Origin: Phycisphaeraceae bacterium
GTDB lineage: Bacteria; Planctomycetota; Phycisphaerae; Phycisphaerales; UBA1924
DNA length: 64,000 nucleotides
Assembly (NCBI GenBank): GCA_020639195.1
Contig: JACKHB010000004.1
Location: 62,001-126,000 of the forward strand
Reading direction: 5' to 3'
Shown here: piece by piece, positions 9,576 through 16,528 of the stretch
Layout: every line of letters starts with the position of its first letter
Numbering within the stretch: position 1 is the stretch's first letter
Program-made: the position numbers and the translations under genes
Notes under the pieces: model-generated
Told to the model about the DNA's origin: nothing
Seen by the model: only the letters and a program-made list of their open reading frames with translations
Databases searched by the model: none

Positions 9576-10046
9576 ATGACGCCTGATGATGCCGCGTTGG
9601 TGCGCTGGGTGGCTGGGCACGACGAGCCTTGCCCGGTGTGCTCATACAACCTCCAAGATGCTCCCGACGCTGTCTGCCCCGAGTGCGGCGTGCTCCTGCG
9701 GCTTTCGGTCACGAGTCCGGCAACGGCGCTCGGGCCGCTAATCCTCGGTATCGTCTCGTTCTCCGTTGCGATCGGGTTCGACGCGGTGACGCTGGCGCTC
9801 GTCGGAGGGTCGGTTGTGCTGTTTGGGCCGCCCCCAGGCATCGTGCCCCAGATGACCGTGTTCTTCTTGACGCTGGGACTGCTGGCGCTGCTCAGCGCCC
9901 TGGGCCTTGGAGCACTGGTTCGTTCTCGCAAGCGCTGGTATCGACAGGCGCGCCGGCGTCAATGGGAAGTCGCATGGCTGATCTTCTTGATCGTCGGAGG
10001 GATTCACGCGATCGCCGGCGTCACCCTGATCTCGATCCTGGCGTAG
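9576..10046 (+). CDS. small zinc-ribbon membrane protein
   Basis: A 156-residue protein. The N-terminus has two CxxC-type pairs (CPVCSYNLQDAPDAVCPECG, about residues 20-39), a pattern very common in planctomycete membrane proteins and likely to bind one zinc ion. Four hydrophobic helices follow. The ATG at 9576 was chosen over an in-frame GTG at 9537, which would touch the kinase stop codon. The last 26 bases overlap the convergent Nudix gene. Its function is unknown; it may be cotranscribed with the two-component system. Confidence 0.72.
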   Translation: MTPDDAALVRWVAGHDEPCPVCSYNLQDAPDAVCPECGVLLRLSVTSPATALGPLILGIVSFSVAIGFDAVTLALVGGSVVLFGPPPGIVPQMTVFFLTLGLLALLSALGLGALVRSRKRWYRQARRRQWEVAWLIFLIVGGIHAIAGVTLISILA

Positions 10047-10764
10047 CGATCCAGCCGAGGAACGACGCCAGAGCGAGCGAGGGCGGGCAGATTTTGCCGA
10101 CGTGCTCTGCGGCGAACCGCGGCATGTCCGACAATCGAATCCAGGCGCCCTGCGAGTACTCCCAGTCGTCGGAGGACACCGCAGGTTCCACGTCGGGCAG
10201 TCGGACCAAGAACACGATGTCGTAGCTGCGGACCGTTGCGTCTCGAAAGAGGGCGATCGTCCGCATGGACGCGTCGGCCGCATCCAGCCCAGTTTCCTCT
10301 CGAATCTCCCGGAGCATCTCGGCGCGCACATGGGTCTCATCGAGTCGGCTCGATGCAGGTGGATCGATGCCTCCGGAAGGACCGAACTCCCAAAGGCCGG
10401 GGTACACATGGACATCTCTCGCGCGGCGGCCCATGAACACGCGCTCGTCGGGCCTCGCTCCTGCCAGCAGCAATGCCGTAACCGAGAGGTGCCAGGTGCC
10501 GGTCTCGACTTCTGGCTGGACGGCGAGCAGGCGATACGTGCTCGGTCGCCAGGTCAGCGTGAGAGAGGTGGAGTCGAACGCGATCACGCTGGAGATCGGT
10601 CCGGAGAATAGCCTCGGTTTCTCTGAGCACAGTCGCGTCCAGACTCGATCGACGGCGGCCTGGTCGTGCCGCGGATCGCTCACGCCCAGCACGAAGCGGA
10701 GCTTGAAGGGTGAATCTGCGCTCGGGCCGCCCCAGATTGTCACCCGCGAGGACGCATCGGTCAC
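10021..10764 (-). CDS. Nudix hydrolase-like protein
   Basis: A 247-residue protein. The C-terminal half (about 95-235) holds a Nudix-type segment, MLREIREETGLDAA, matching the REXXEEXGX core of the Nudix box. The upstream Gly and Glu spacing is one residue off the consensus, so catalytic competence is likely but unproven. The first 90 residues (VWTRLCSEKPRLFSGPI region) resemble the N-terminal lobe of MutT-like proteins that act on nucleotide sugars or dinucleotides. The substrate is unknown. The ATG overlaps the stop of the YbaB gene by four bases (ATGA), so it is translationally coupled to dnaX-ybaB. Confidence 0.75.
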   Translation of the reverse strand: MTDASSRVTIWGGPSADSPFKLRFVLGVSDPRHDQAAVDRVWTRLCSEKPRLFSGPISSVIAFDSTSLTLTWRPSTYRLLAVQPEVETGTWHLSVTALLLAGARPDERVFMGRRARDVHVYPGLWEFGPSGGIDPPASSRLDETHVRAEMLREIREETGLDAADASMRTIALFRDATVRSYDIVFLVRLPDVEPAVSSDDWEYSQGAWIRLSDMPRFAAEHVGKICPPSLALASFLGWIATPGSRSG

Positions 10765-11120
10765 GAGAACAGCCCATCAAGCGGCAGATCCGAGAGGCCG
10801 AGCGCTCTGGCCTCTTCCTGCACGACGTCCTGCATCGATCTCTGCGCGGCGCGCAGCGCGCCGTTGATCGCCTCGATCATGAGGCCCTGGGCCAGGTCAC
10901 GGGTCGCTCCGTCTCCGGCGGCGAGGAGTGCGGGGCTCCATTCAAGCGTAACGACCTCCATTCTGCCGTTGGCGACGGCGCGCACCGCGCCGCCTCCGGC
11001 CTCCGCCGTGCCGAGAGTCTCTTTCGCGCGGGCCTTGACTCGTTCGCCAGCATCCCGCAGGCGTTCCTTGTCCTTCATGAGTCCGGCGATGGTGCCCACC
11101 GTCTTGAGCTTGTCGAACAT
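10761..11120 (-). CDS. ybaB: YbaB/EbfC-family nucleoid-associated protein
   Basis: A 119-residue protein with the family pattern: a charged N-terminal helix (MFDKLKTVGTIAGLMKDKER), a central strand region (VRAVANGRMEVVTLEWSPAL) and a C-terminal helix (AQRSMQDVVQEEARALG). These proteins form dimers that bind DNA. The gene lies downstream of dnaX, the same order as dnaX-ybaB-recR in many bacteria, but recR is absent and a Nudix gene follows instead. This conserved neighbourhood supports both assignments. Confidence 0.85.
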   Translation of the reverse strand: MFDKLKTVGTIAGLMKDKERLRDAGERVKARAKETLGTAEAGGGAVRAVANGRMEVVTLEWSPALLAAGDGATRDLAQGLMIEAINGALRAAQRSMQDVVQEEARALGLSDLPLDGLFS

Positions 11121-11162
11121 CGGTGCTCCGGGTGTTTCGGCCCCTGCGAACGGGGCCGTCGG

Positions 11163-12553
11163 CTATCGATCGAGATCGCGGCGTCGGTCCACGTGCGAGA
11201 TTCGAGAGGGGAACGCCGCGCGCACTCGCTGCACCGCGGGATGGCGTTCGATCTCGGCGGCGTCCGGGACCGCCGCGGGCTTCGATTCGAGGTTGATCTG
11301 CGGCGTTGCCGGGGCTGGCTTGAGTTCGGAAGTCGCGAATGTGCCCTGTCGAACCGAGGGCTCGCGTGGAGCGCTGCGCGGCGCCGGGGAAGGACCCGAC
11401 GCCGTCAGCGTTTTTTTGGAGCGGCCCTCCCCTCTCCCGAGGCCATCTCCCTCATCACCGCGACGGCGTCGGCGAATCGCTCCGCCTGCGCGAGGCGCAC
11501 GACCGTGGCGTCGAGCAACGCTCGGGGCAGGGCGCTGTACCGCACCTGCCGTTGCACGGTCTCGCACTGGGCGATCATGTACGTCAAGGCGGCCTCATCG
11601 AACGCGCCGGCACGCGTGATCTCTTCGGTACGATGCTCATCGGTCAGATCGACCAACTGCGTGCCCTCGCCACAGGCCCTGAGGAGCAGCATGTCGTGGA
11701 ACCTCGCCGCGAGCGACTCGAGCGCCTGTTCGATGGTGACTCCCGCCGTGAGCAGCGAGTCGGTTGCATCGAGGGCGCCGCCCGCGTCCCCCGACGCCAC
11801 CGCGTCCAGAACGGCGCTGACGAGGTCGCGATCGGGCAGCCCCACGAGTTCTTCCAGGAGCCGCAAACCGATTGACCTCGATCCTGTTGCCAAGAGGCGA
11901 TCGAGGATGGAGAGCGCATCGCGCATCGAACCGTTGCCCAGCCGGGCGATGGCTCGGACGACATCGGGCTCGGCCGCGACACCCTCGCCTGCGAGCACCG
12001 TGCGAAGGTGCGAAGCGATGAGGTCGGTGGGAATGGGACGAAAGTCGAACCGCTGGCAGCGACTCTGGATGGTCGCCGGCACCTTGTGCGCCTCGGTGGT
12101 GCAGAGGATGAACTTGACGTGCTCGGGCGGTTCCTCCATCGTCTTGAGCAGGGCGTTGAACGCCTCGCGGGTCAGCATGTGGACCTCGTCGATGATGTAG
12201 ACCTTGTACGGTCCGCGCAGCGGCCGATAGATGCTGTTGGCGATGAGATCTCGGGCCTCATCCACGCCGCGATTGCTTGCCGCGTCGATCTCGATCACGT
12301 CGGTGTCCTGGCCCGTCATGATCGCCTTGTTCACGGGATCGTCCGAGCCGGCGTCGGGCCTGCCGTTGAGTGCCTTGGCAAAGAGCCGGGCCATGCTCGT
12401 CTTGCCGACGCCGCGCGTACCGCAGAACAGGTAGGCGTGGGCGACTCGTCCGGCCTTGATCGCCGCGCCGAGCGTCCGCGCAATCGGCTCCTGGCCGATG
12501 AGTTCGTCGAATTCCTGCGAGCGGTACCGGCGAGCCAGAACGGTGTAGGCCAT
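11163..12553 (-). CDS. dnaX: DnaX, predicted long (tau-like) product by -1 frameshift
   Basis: If ribosomes slip by -1 on the run of seven A residues near 11411-11417 (minus strand), the first 381 residues of DnaX join an 82-residue tail, giving 463 residues that end at 11163. The tail is Pro/Ala-rich and then carries ERHPAVQRVRAAFPSRISHV, which resembles the conserved last helix of bacterial tau subunits (HPxVQxxxxxF). The joined length (1391 bases plus the base read twice) is exactly 464 codons including the stop. The zero frame ends two codons after the slip site. An indel error in the A run would give the same picture, but the flanking recoding signals argue for a programmed event. Confidence 0.65.
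11380..11432 (-). promoter_or_regulatory. programmed -1 frameshift signal in dnaX
   Basis: Read on the minus strand, three elements lie in order. First, a Shine-Dalgarno-like GGGGAGGG at 11425-11432. Second, the slippery heptamer A-AAA-AAA at 11411-11417, in the correct phase for tandem -1 slippage. Third, seven bases further on, a 9-bp stem with one U-G pair (arms 11395-11403 and 11380-11388) closed by a six-base loop. The zero-frame stop TGA is at 11405-11407. The layout copies the known E. coli dnaX signal (internal SD, A-AAA-AAG, stem-loop). Confidence 0.7.
11405..12553 (-). CDS. dnaX: DNA polymerase III clamp-loader subunit DnaX, short zero-frame form
   Basis: A 382-residue AAA+ clamp-loader ATPase. 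The start is the ATG at 12553 (MAYTVLARRYRSQEFDELIG), although the frame is open further upstream. It has Walker A GTRGVGKTS, Walker B YIIDEVHML, the sensor/SRC finger IQSRCQRF, and the IDAASNRGVDEARDL segment. The Cys4 zinc module normally found between Walker A and that segment is missing: the stretch reads NGRPDAGSDDPVNKAIMTG with no cysteine. Domain III follows (about 240-360). The frame stops right after AAA AAA CGC, at a putative frameshift site, giving a gamma-like product. The gene heads a dnaX-ybaB-Nudix group. Confidence 0.92.
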   Translation of the reverse strand: MAYTVLARRYRSQEFDELIGQEPIARTLGAAIKAGRVAHAYLFCGTRGVGKTSMARLFAKALNGRPDAGSDDPVNKAIMTGQDTDVIEIDAASNRGVDEARDLIANSIYRPLRGPYKVYIIDEVHMLTREAFNALLKTMEEPPEHVKFILCTTEAHKVPATIQSRCQRFDFRPIPTDLIASHLRTVLAGEGVAAEPDVVRAIARLGNGSMRDALSILDRLLATGSRSIGLRLLEELVGLPDRDLVSAVLDAVASGDAGGALDATDSLLTAGVTIEQALESLAARFHDMLLLRACGEGTQLVDLTDEHRTEEITRAGAFDEAALTYMIAQCETVQRQVRYSALPRALLDATVVRLAQAERFADAVAVMREMASGEGRAAPKKR

Positions 12554-12601
12554 GATCGGCGATTGTAGAGGCGGTCCCGCTCCGTTCCGGCGCAAACGAC
12601 A

Positions 12602-12627
12602 CGTGCCCGGGAACAGTCCCGGGCACG
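12602..12627 (-). terminator. terminator hairpin after secreted metalloprotease gene
   Basis: A perfect 11-bp inverted repeat with a four-base loop lies 23 bases past the stop of the metalloprotease gene. On the minus strand it is followed by GTCGTTTGC, a short T-tract. It also separates that gene from dnaX. Confidence 0.65.
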
Positions 12628-12650
12628 CGCCGCGGGCCGGATGTCGGCGT

Positions 12651-13490
12651 CTACGCAGGCCGACGGCGGCGCCGCGAGGCCCCAAACAGCCCGAGGCCGA
12701 CGATCGGCAAGGCGCCCGGCGCCGGAAGCGGATTTCCAGCCGCGGCCGTGGCAAAGCCGATGTCCGCGGCGTTGGGATTGCGATCGAACGTGGCGTTCAA
12801 GTTCGTCTGGTGCCAGCCCGACTGCGAGATCGGGCGCATGACGTCGCCGTCGCGCGGCAGTCCAATCGTCGTGCTGCCCGCGGGAGTGGTGTGATCGAGC
12901 CGCAGGGCGTGTCCAAGCTCGTGAAGAGCCACGATGATCGGGTCGTATCGCAGATCCTCGCGGGCGGGGGCGTTGGTGCCCACGCCCCAGGATGCGAACG
13001 GATTGAACACGATCTCGGCCGATGTCGCGAAGCGACCGTCTGTTGGATCCGTTCCGGTGATCCGGAAGTACGCCAGCACGCTCTTTCCGCCGCCATCACC
13101 GTCGTTGTCGGCCTGCTCGCTGCTTGGATGTTCGAATTCGTTGTTCTCGGGATGCTCCGGATCGATGTAGCCCATCCGCACCGTGATCGGGATGTCGCCC
13201 GGTGCCGGTGCCGCGTTGATCGTCCAACCCGAGGCCGTGGCGTTCCACGACGCCGCGGCCCGACGCACGGAGTCGGCGATACTGAACGCGTCGGCCGGGG
13301 TTGGGTCGGGCTCAACGGCGCCGACGGGCTGGTTCACGAAGAAGCCGGCGGCATCGGCCCCGAAGCCGAGGCTCAGGCCTCGGGACCCGCCCTTGTAGTC
13401 CCACGTGCGGTCAAAGTCCGCCCGCGCGGCGCCGACGAGGACGCTGACTCCGACGATCGTTCCGGCAACAGTCTGAATTGAGCGCTGCAT
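12651..13490 (-). CDS. secreted matrixin-like metalloprotease with PEP-CTERM-like tail
   Basis: A 279-residue protein with a signal peptide (about 1-23). The zinc site HELGHALRLDH lies at residues 190-200, with a DVMRP Met-turn at 216-220, as in metzincins. The usual Gly in HExxHxxGxxH is Arg here. Acidic NDGDGGG near 129 may bind calcium. The C-terminus (NPLPAPGALPIVGLGLFG, then a run of five Arg) has the Pro-rich, hydrophobic and basic layout of a PEP-CTERM-type sorting tail, so the protein is probably sorted to the surface and cleaved. It is a monocistronic gene ended by its own hairpin. Proteolytic activity is likely but depends on the tolerance of the Gly to Arg change. Confidence 0.82.
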   Translation of the reverse strand: MQRSIQTVAGTIVGVSVLVGAARADFDRTWDYKGGSRGLSLGFGADAAGFFVNQPVGAVEPDPTPADAFSIADSVRRAAASWNATASGWTINAAPAPGDIPITVRMGYIDPEHPENNEFEHPSSEQADNDGDGGGKSVLAYFRITGTDPTDGRFATSAEIVFNPFASWGVGTNAPAREDLRYDPIIVALHELGHALRLDHTTPAGSTTIGLPRDGDVMRPISQSGWHQTNLNATFDRNPNAADIGFATAAAGNPLPAPGALPIVGLGLFGASRRRRRPA

Positions 13491-13645
13491 GTCCTGATCT
13501 CCCGTGTGTGGGTCTCGGGTCGGCGCTCCCCCTTGTGGGTGGCCGGCCTCTGCTCCCTAGAACGCAGAATTGACGTTCGACTCACGCACGAGTTCGACCT
13601 ATGGGTATTCTCCGGGCCGGCGCGTCACCGCAGGGGGAACCAATC

Positions 13646-14950
13646 GTGCTGAGCCTCTTCAAGAAGCCGCAAATGGCCGCTGGCACCGTGCTCTACCGCG
13701 GCAATCTCGCTCCGCGCGCCGAAGACTTCGGCTCGCTGCGCACCCGGGACATCGACATCACGCCGATGGATGCCGGACCCGACTGGCGCTGGCGGACCAG
13801 ATGGCGCCACCCCGAGTGGGGCGAGGCCGTGGTTGGCGTCATGCGGGCGAGCGCCAAGCCACCCGAGGAACTCTTCGAGTTCTCCAACTCGCTCACCGAG
13901 GGCGAGCGGCGCGAGGCTCTGGCGGGGGAGGTCGGCATCGTGATCCATGTGGAGGGCGCCAAGAGCGACGTGCTGAAGGACCGCAAGCGTCTCCTGTGGT
14001 TCCTCCGCGAGGCGATGGGGCGAGAGGGCGTGGTCGCCATGGACCATCTGTCGACGCTGATGTGGTCCCCCGCGGCCCTCGACGACGAACTCGCACACGA
14101 GGCCGACCTGGACATCGACGGTGTGTACTGCATCCACGCCGTGTACAAGGAAGATCCCAACGACACTTCGTGGATGCACTCACATGGGCTGGCCGAGCTC
14201 GGCGCGTTCGACTTTGACATCCTCCGGCCATCGGACGACCTTCGCGGCGGCGGCCAGGACGTCCTGCGCGCCGTCGCGTTTGCGATCGTGGAGGGATCTC
14301 TCACGCCGGGCTCACCGTCGTTTCGTGTGGCCCACCCCGGCGGCGGCATCCGACCCGTTGACGCGTCGAAGTTCATGGCCTCGGCCTCGGCTGAAGACCG
14401 CGCCCTGCGAGACGATGATGGTTCCCATCTGCCCAAACGCGTCGTGCTCTGTGACCCCAGACGGGGCCTGGCGCGGTTTCGGCGCGATGCACCGCGCCCG
14501 AGCCGATTCCTGTCGTCCCCCATCGCTCAGCAGACCGCGATCCACTTCTCTCAGAGCGCGACGGAACTCATGGGCGCGCGGGCACGGGCCACGGTGCGGA
14601 TGCTCGCACGGGCCATGGAAGAGTTCGCCGAGTTCGAGGTCGACGCGATTGCCAAACTCGGCTATGAGACCGATTCGGGAGGCGGACACGAGCACATGTG
14701 GTTCAGTGTTCACGGAGTCTCGGACGACGGTCTCGACGCGACTCTCGAGAGCAAACCGTTCAACAACGCGGCCATGCGGCCCGGCCAGCGGTCCATGCAC
14801 GACCTGGCGCGTCTCTCGGACTGGATGATCTTCACGCCCGCCGGACCCATCACGCCGCGCAGCGGAATGGCCGGGCGAAATATCCGCGAGAACATCGACA
14901 AGCTCCGCGAGATGACGCGACTCGGTGCCGGCGACGAGCCGGAGCCCTGA
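13646..14950 (+). CDS. DUF4026/DUF2314-like cytoplasmic protein
   Basis: A 434-residue protein with no signal peptide. The GTG at 13646 (MLSLFKKPQMAAGTVLYRG) is preferred because AGGGGGA lies eight bases upstream; an in-frame ATG at 13601 lacks such a site. The C-terminal 120 residues (GGGHEHMWFSVHGV, LESKPFNNAAMRPGQ, LARLSDWMIF) resemble the DUF2314 module found at the end of DUF4026 proteins. The middle (about 90-250) is a mixed alpha/beta region (EVGIVIHVEG). The function is unknown. It stands alone between the metalloprotease and the SRP RNA. Confidence 0.55.
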   Translation: MLSLFKKPQMAAGTVLYRGNLAPRAEDFGSLRTRDIDITPMDAGPDWRWRTRWRHPEWGEAVVGVMRASAKPPEELFEFSNSLTEGERREALAGEVGIVIHVEGAKSDVLKDRKRLLWFLREAMGREGVVAMDHLSTLMWSPAALDDELAHEADLDIDGVYCIHAVYKEDPNDTSWMHSHGLAELGAFDFDILRPSDDLRGGGQDVLRAVAFAIVEGSLTPGSPSFRVAHPGGGIRPVDASKFMASASAEDRALRDDDGSHLPKRVVLCDPRRGLARFRRDAPRPSRFLSSPIAQQTAIHFSQSATELMGARARATVRMLARAMEEFAEFEVDAIAKLGYETDSGGGHEHMWFSVHGVSDDGLDATLESKPFNNAAMRPGQRSMHDLARLSDWMIFTPAGPITPRSGMAGRNIRENIDKLREMTRLGAGDEPEP

Positions 14951-14952
14951 GC

Positions 14953-14975
14953 CCAAAGAGACCGTCCCCCCGGTC
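14953..14975 (-). terminator. terminator at the end of the SRP RNA gene
   Basis: On the minus strand GACCG and CGGTC enclose a G-rich six-base loop and are followed by TCTTTG. It overlaps the 3' edge of the SRP RNA. Confidence 0.5.
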
Positions 14976-15081
14976 GGCGACCAGGACACCGGCGGCACCG
15001 GACGACACTCGCTTATGGCTGCTGCGGTCAAGCCCTGACCAGGTTCACGGGACGCCCGTGCACCGGGCCCGGTCGCCGACC
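14972..15081 (-). ncRNA. ffs: signal recognition particle RNA (small bacterial type)
   Basis: The minus strand carries the SRP Alu-less core: GTGAACCTGGTCAGG, then GCTTGACCGCAGCAGCCATA and AGCGAGTG. The GGTCAGG and AGCAGCC asymmetric-loop bases that bind Ffh are present. The ends GGTCGGCGACC and GGTCGCCGACC are perfectly complementary over 11 bases and close the hairpin. The length, about 110 bases, fits the 4.5S class. The exact 5' end is uncertain by a few bases. Confidence 0.88.
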
Positions 15082-15136
15082 CGAGGGACGATCCGCCGAT
15101 GGTAGGAACGCCGGCCCCCGGGCGTACACTGGGCGC

Positions 15137-16477
15137 ATGACCGAGGCCCGACCGGCGACGGACCTCCATCCCCAGGAACTCGCGAGGCGCCAGCGCGCCA
15201 TCCTCATCACGATCCTGCGGGGAGTCTTTGCCGCGCTCTTCGTGACCGTCACGGTTCTCTCGCTCATCAGCCTCGAGAGCAACCCTCCAGGCACCCGGAC
15301 CACGTTCTTCGGCCTGAGCCTCGCCGGCGATTGGCATCTGCGCTTGGGCGCGGCGGTGTTCCTGGCCGCGGTGGTCATCCTCATCGACCTGTTCACCCCC
15401 ACCAAGCGCCTGAGCACCCTGAGCGCCGTGTTCTTCGGCCTGTTGATGGCGATGTTCGCCACCCTCGCCATCGGCTGGGTCATCGACCTGCTGGCCATCC
15501 TGTACAACTTCCGCGATTCTCCCAGCGAGGCCCTGCTGGGGACGGTCAAGGTGTTCATCGGGATCGGCCTCACGTACCTGGGCATCATGACCGTGCTCAT
15601 GACGCAAGACGACTTCCGCCTGGTGATCCCCTACGTCGAATTCGCCAAGCAGATCCGAGGCCCACGCCCGCTTGTGCTCGATTCTTCGGCGCTCATCGAT
15701 GCCCGGGTGGTCGACCTCGCCGAGCACGACCTGTTCCAGGCGCCCATCATCATCCCGCAGTTCGTGATTGATGAGCTCCAGCGCCTGGCCGACAGCCACG
15801 ATCGCCTCAAACGAGCCCGAGGCCGCAGGGGTCTGGACGTGATCACGCGGCTGCAGCGATCGGCCCACGCCGATGTCTCGATCGATGACACGCTCGTGCC
15901 GGGCAAGGCGGTCGATCAGATGCTGGTGGAGTTCGCCGGATCCATGCCCGCCATCGTCGTCACGACCGATGTCGGCCTGGCGCGAGTGGCCAAGATCCAG
16001 GGCGTGCGGGTCATCAACGTCAACGATCTCGCCAATTCGCTCAAGCCCAGCGTCATCCCCGGTGAGACGTTCGAGGTCCGGCTGATCAAAGCCGGCGAGC
16101 AGGCCGGGCAGGGCGTCGGATACCTCGATGACGGCACGATGGTGGTCGCGGAGGACGGCGGCTCGCACGTCGGCCGCACGGTGACGCTGATGGTGACCAG
16201 CACGCTGCAGACCTCGGCCGGCCGGCTCATCTTCGCCCGGGTTCATCGCCCCGACTCGCCATCGGACCCGTCGGCCAACCGACCACCTCCACCCACGGAA
16301 GATGTCCCCGCGCCGGTCGCACCCTCCGAACCGACTACTCCGATCGCGGGACTCGACGATGCGCCGGCGTCAGCCGAATCGACGGATCCGCCGGAGGTGT
16401 CCGGCGCACCCAAGCCCGGGCCGTTCCCTCCGCGAGGTGTGCGCGCTTCCTCTCGCGGCCGAAACCCCCGCCGCTGA
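15137..16477 (+). CDS. YacL-like membrane protein with PIN and TRAM domains
   Basis: A 446-residue protein. Four hydrophobic helices occupy about residues 22-155. They are followed by a PIN nuclease domain (about 175-290) opening with LVLDSSALIDARVVDLAE and ending TTDVGLARVAKIQGVRVIN, with the acidic residues of the PIN active site in place. A TRAM domain lies at about 305-370 (GQGVGYLDDGTMVVAEDG). The order TM-PIN-TRAM is that of B. subtilis YacL, a predicted membrane-tethered RNase. The last 70 residues are a Pro/Ser-rich, probably disordered tail not seen in YacL. The gene is divergent from the SRP RNA, with 55 bases between them. Confidence 0.88.
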   Translation: MTEARPATDLHPQELARRQRAILITILRGVFAALFVTVTVLSLISLESNPPGTRTTFFGLSLAGDWHLRLGAAVFLAAVVILIDLFTPTKRLSTLSAVFFGLLMAMFATLAIGWVIDLLAILYNFRDSPSEALLGTVKVFIGIGLTYLGIMTVLMTQDDFRLVIPYVEFAKQIRGPRPLVLDSSALIDARVVDLAEHDLFQAPIIIPQFVIDELQRLADSHDRLKRARGRRGLDVITRLQRSAHADVSIDDTLVPGKAVDQMLVEFAGSMPAIVVTTDVGLARVAKIQGVRVINVNDLANSLKPSVIPGETFEVRLIKAGEQAGQGVGYLDDGTMVVAEDGGSHVGRTVTLMVTSTLQTSAGRLIFARVHRPDSPSDPSANRPPPPTEDVPAPVAPSEPTTPIAGLDDAPASAESTDPPEVSGAPKPGPFPPRGVRASSRGRNPRR

Positions 16478-16528
16478 ACCATTCCGCGCCGCGTCCCGGT
16501 CCGATCGATCCTTCAAGCGAGACCCGTC

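Noticed and set aside
7353..9620. 755-codon minus-strand open frame
   Set aside because: Antisense to the sensor kinase, with biased composition and no recognisable motif.
11163..11567. Separate small gene downstream of dnaX
   Set aside because: Its first part is a shadow of dnaX; only the part after the slip site looks like protein, best read as the DnaX tail.
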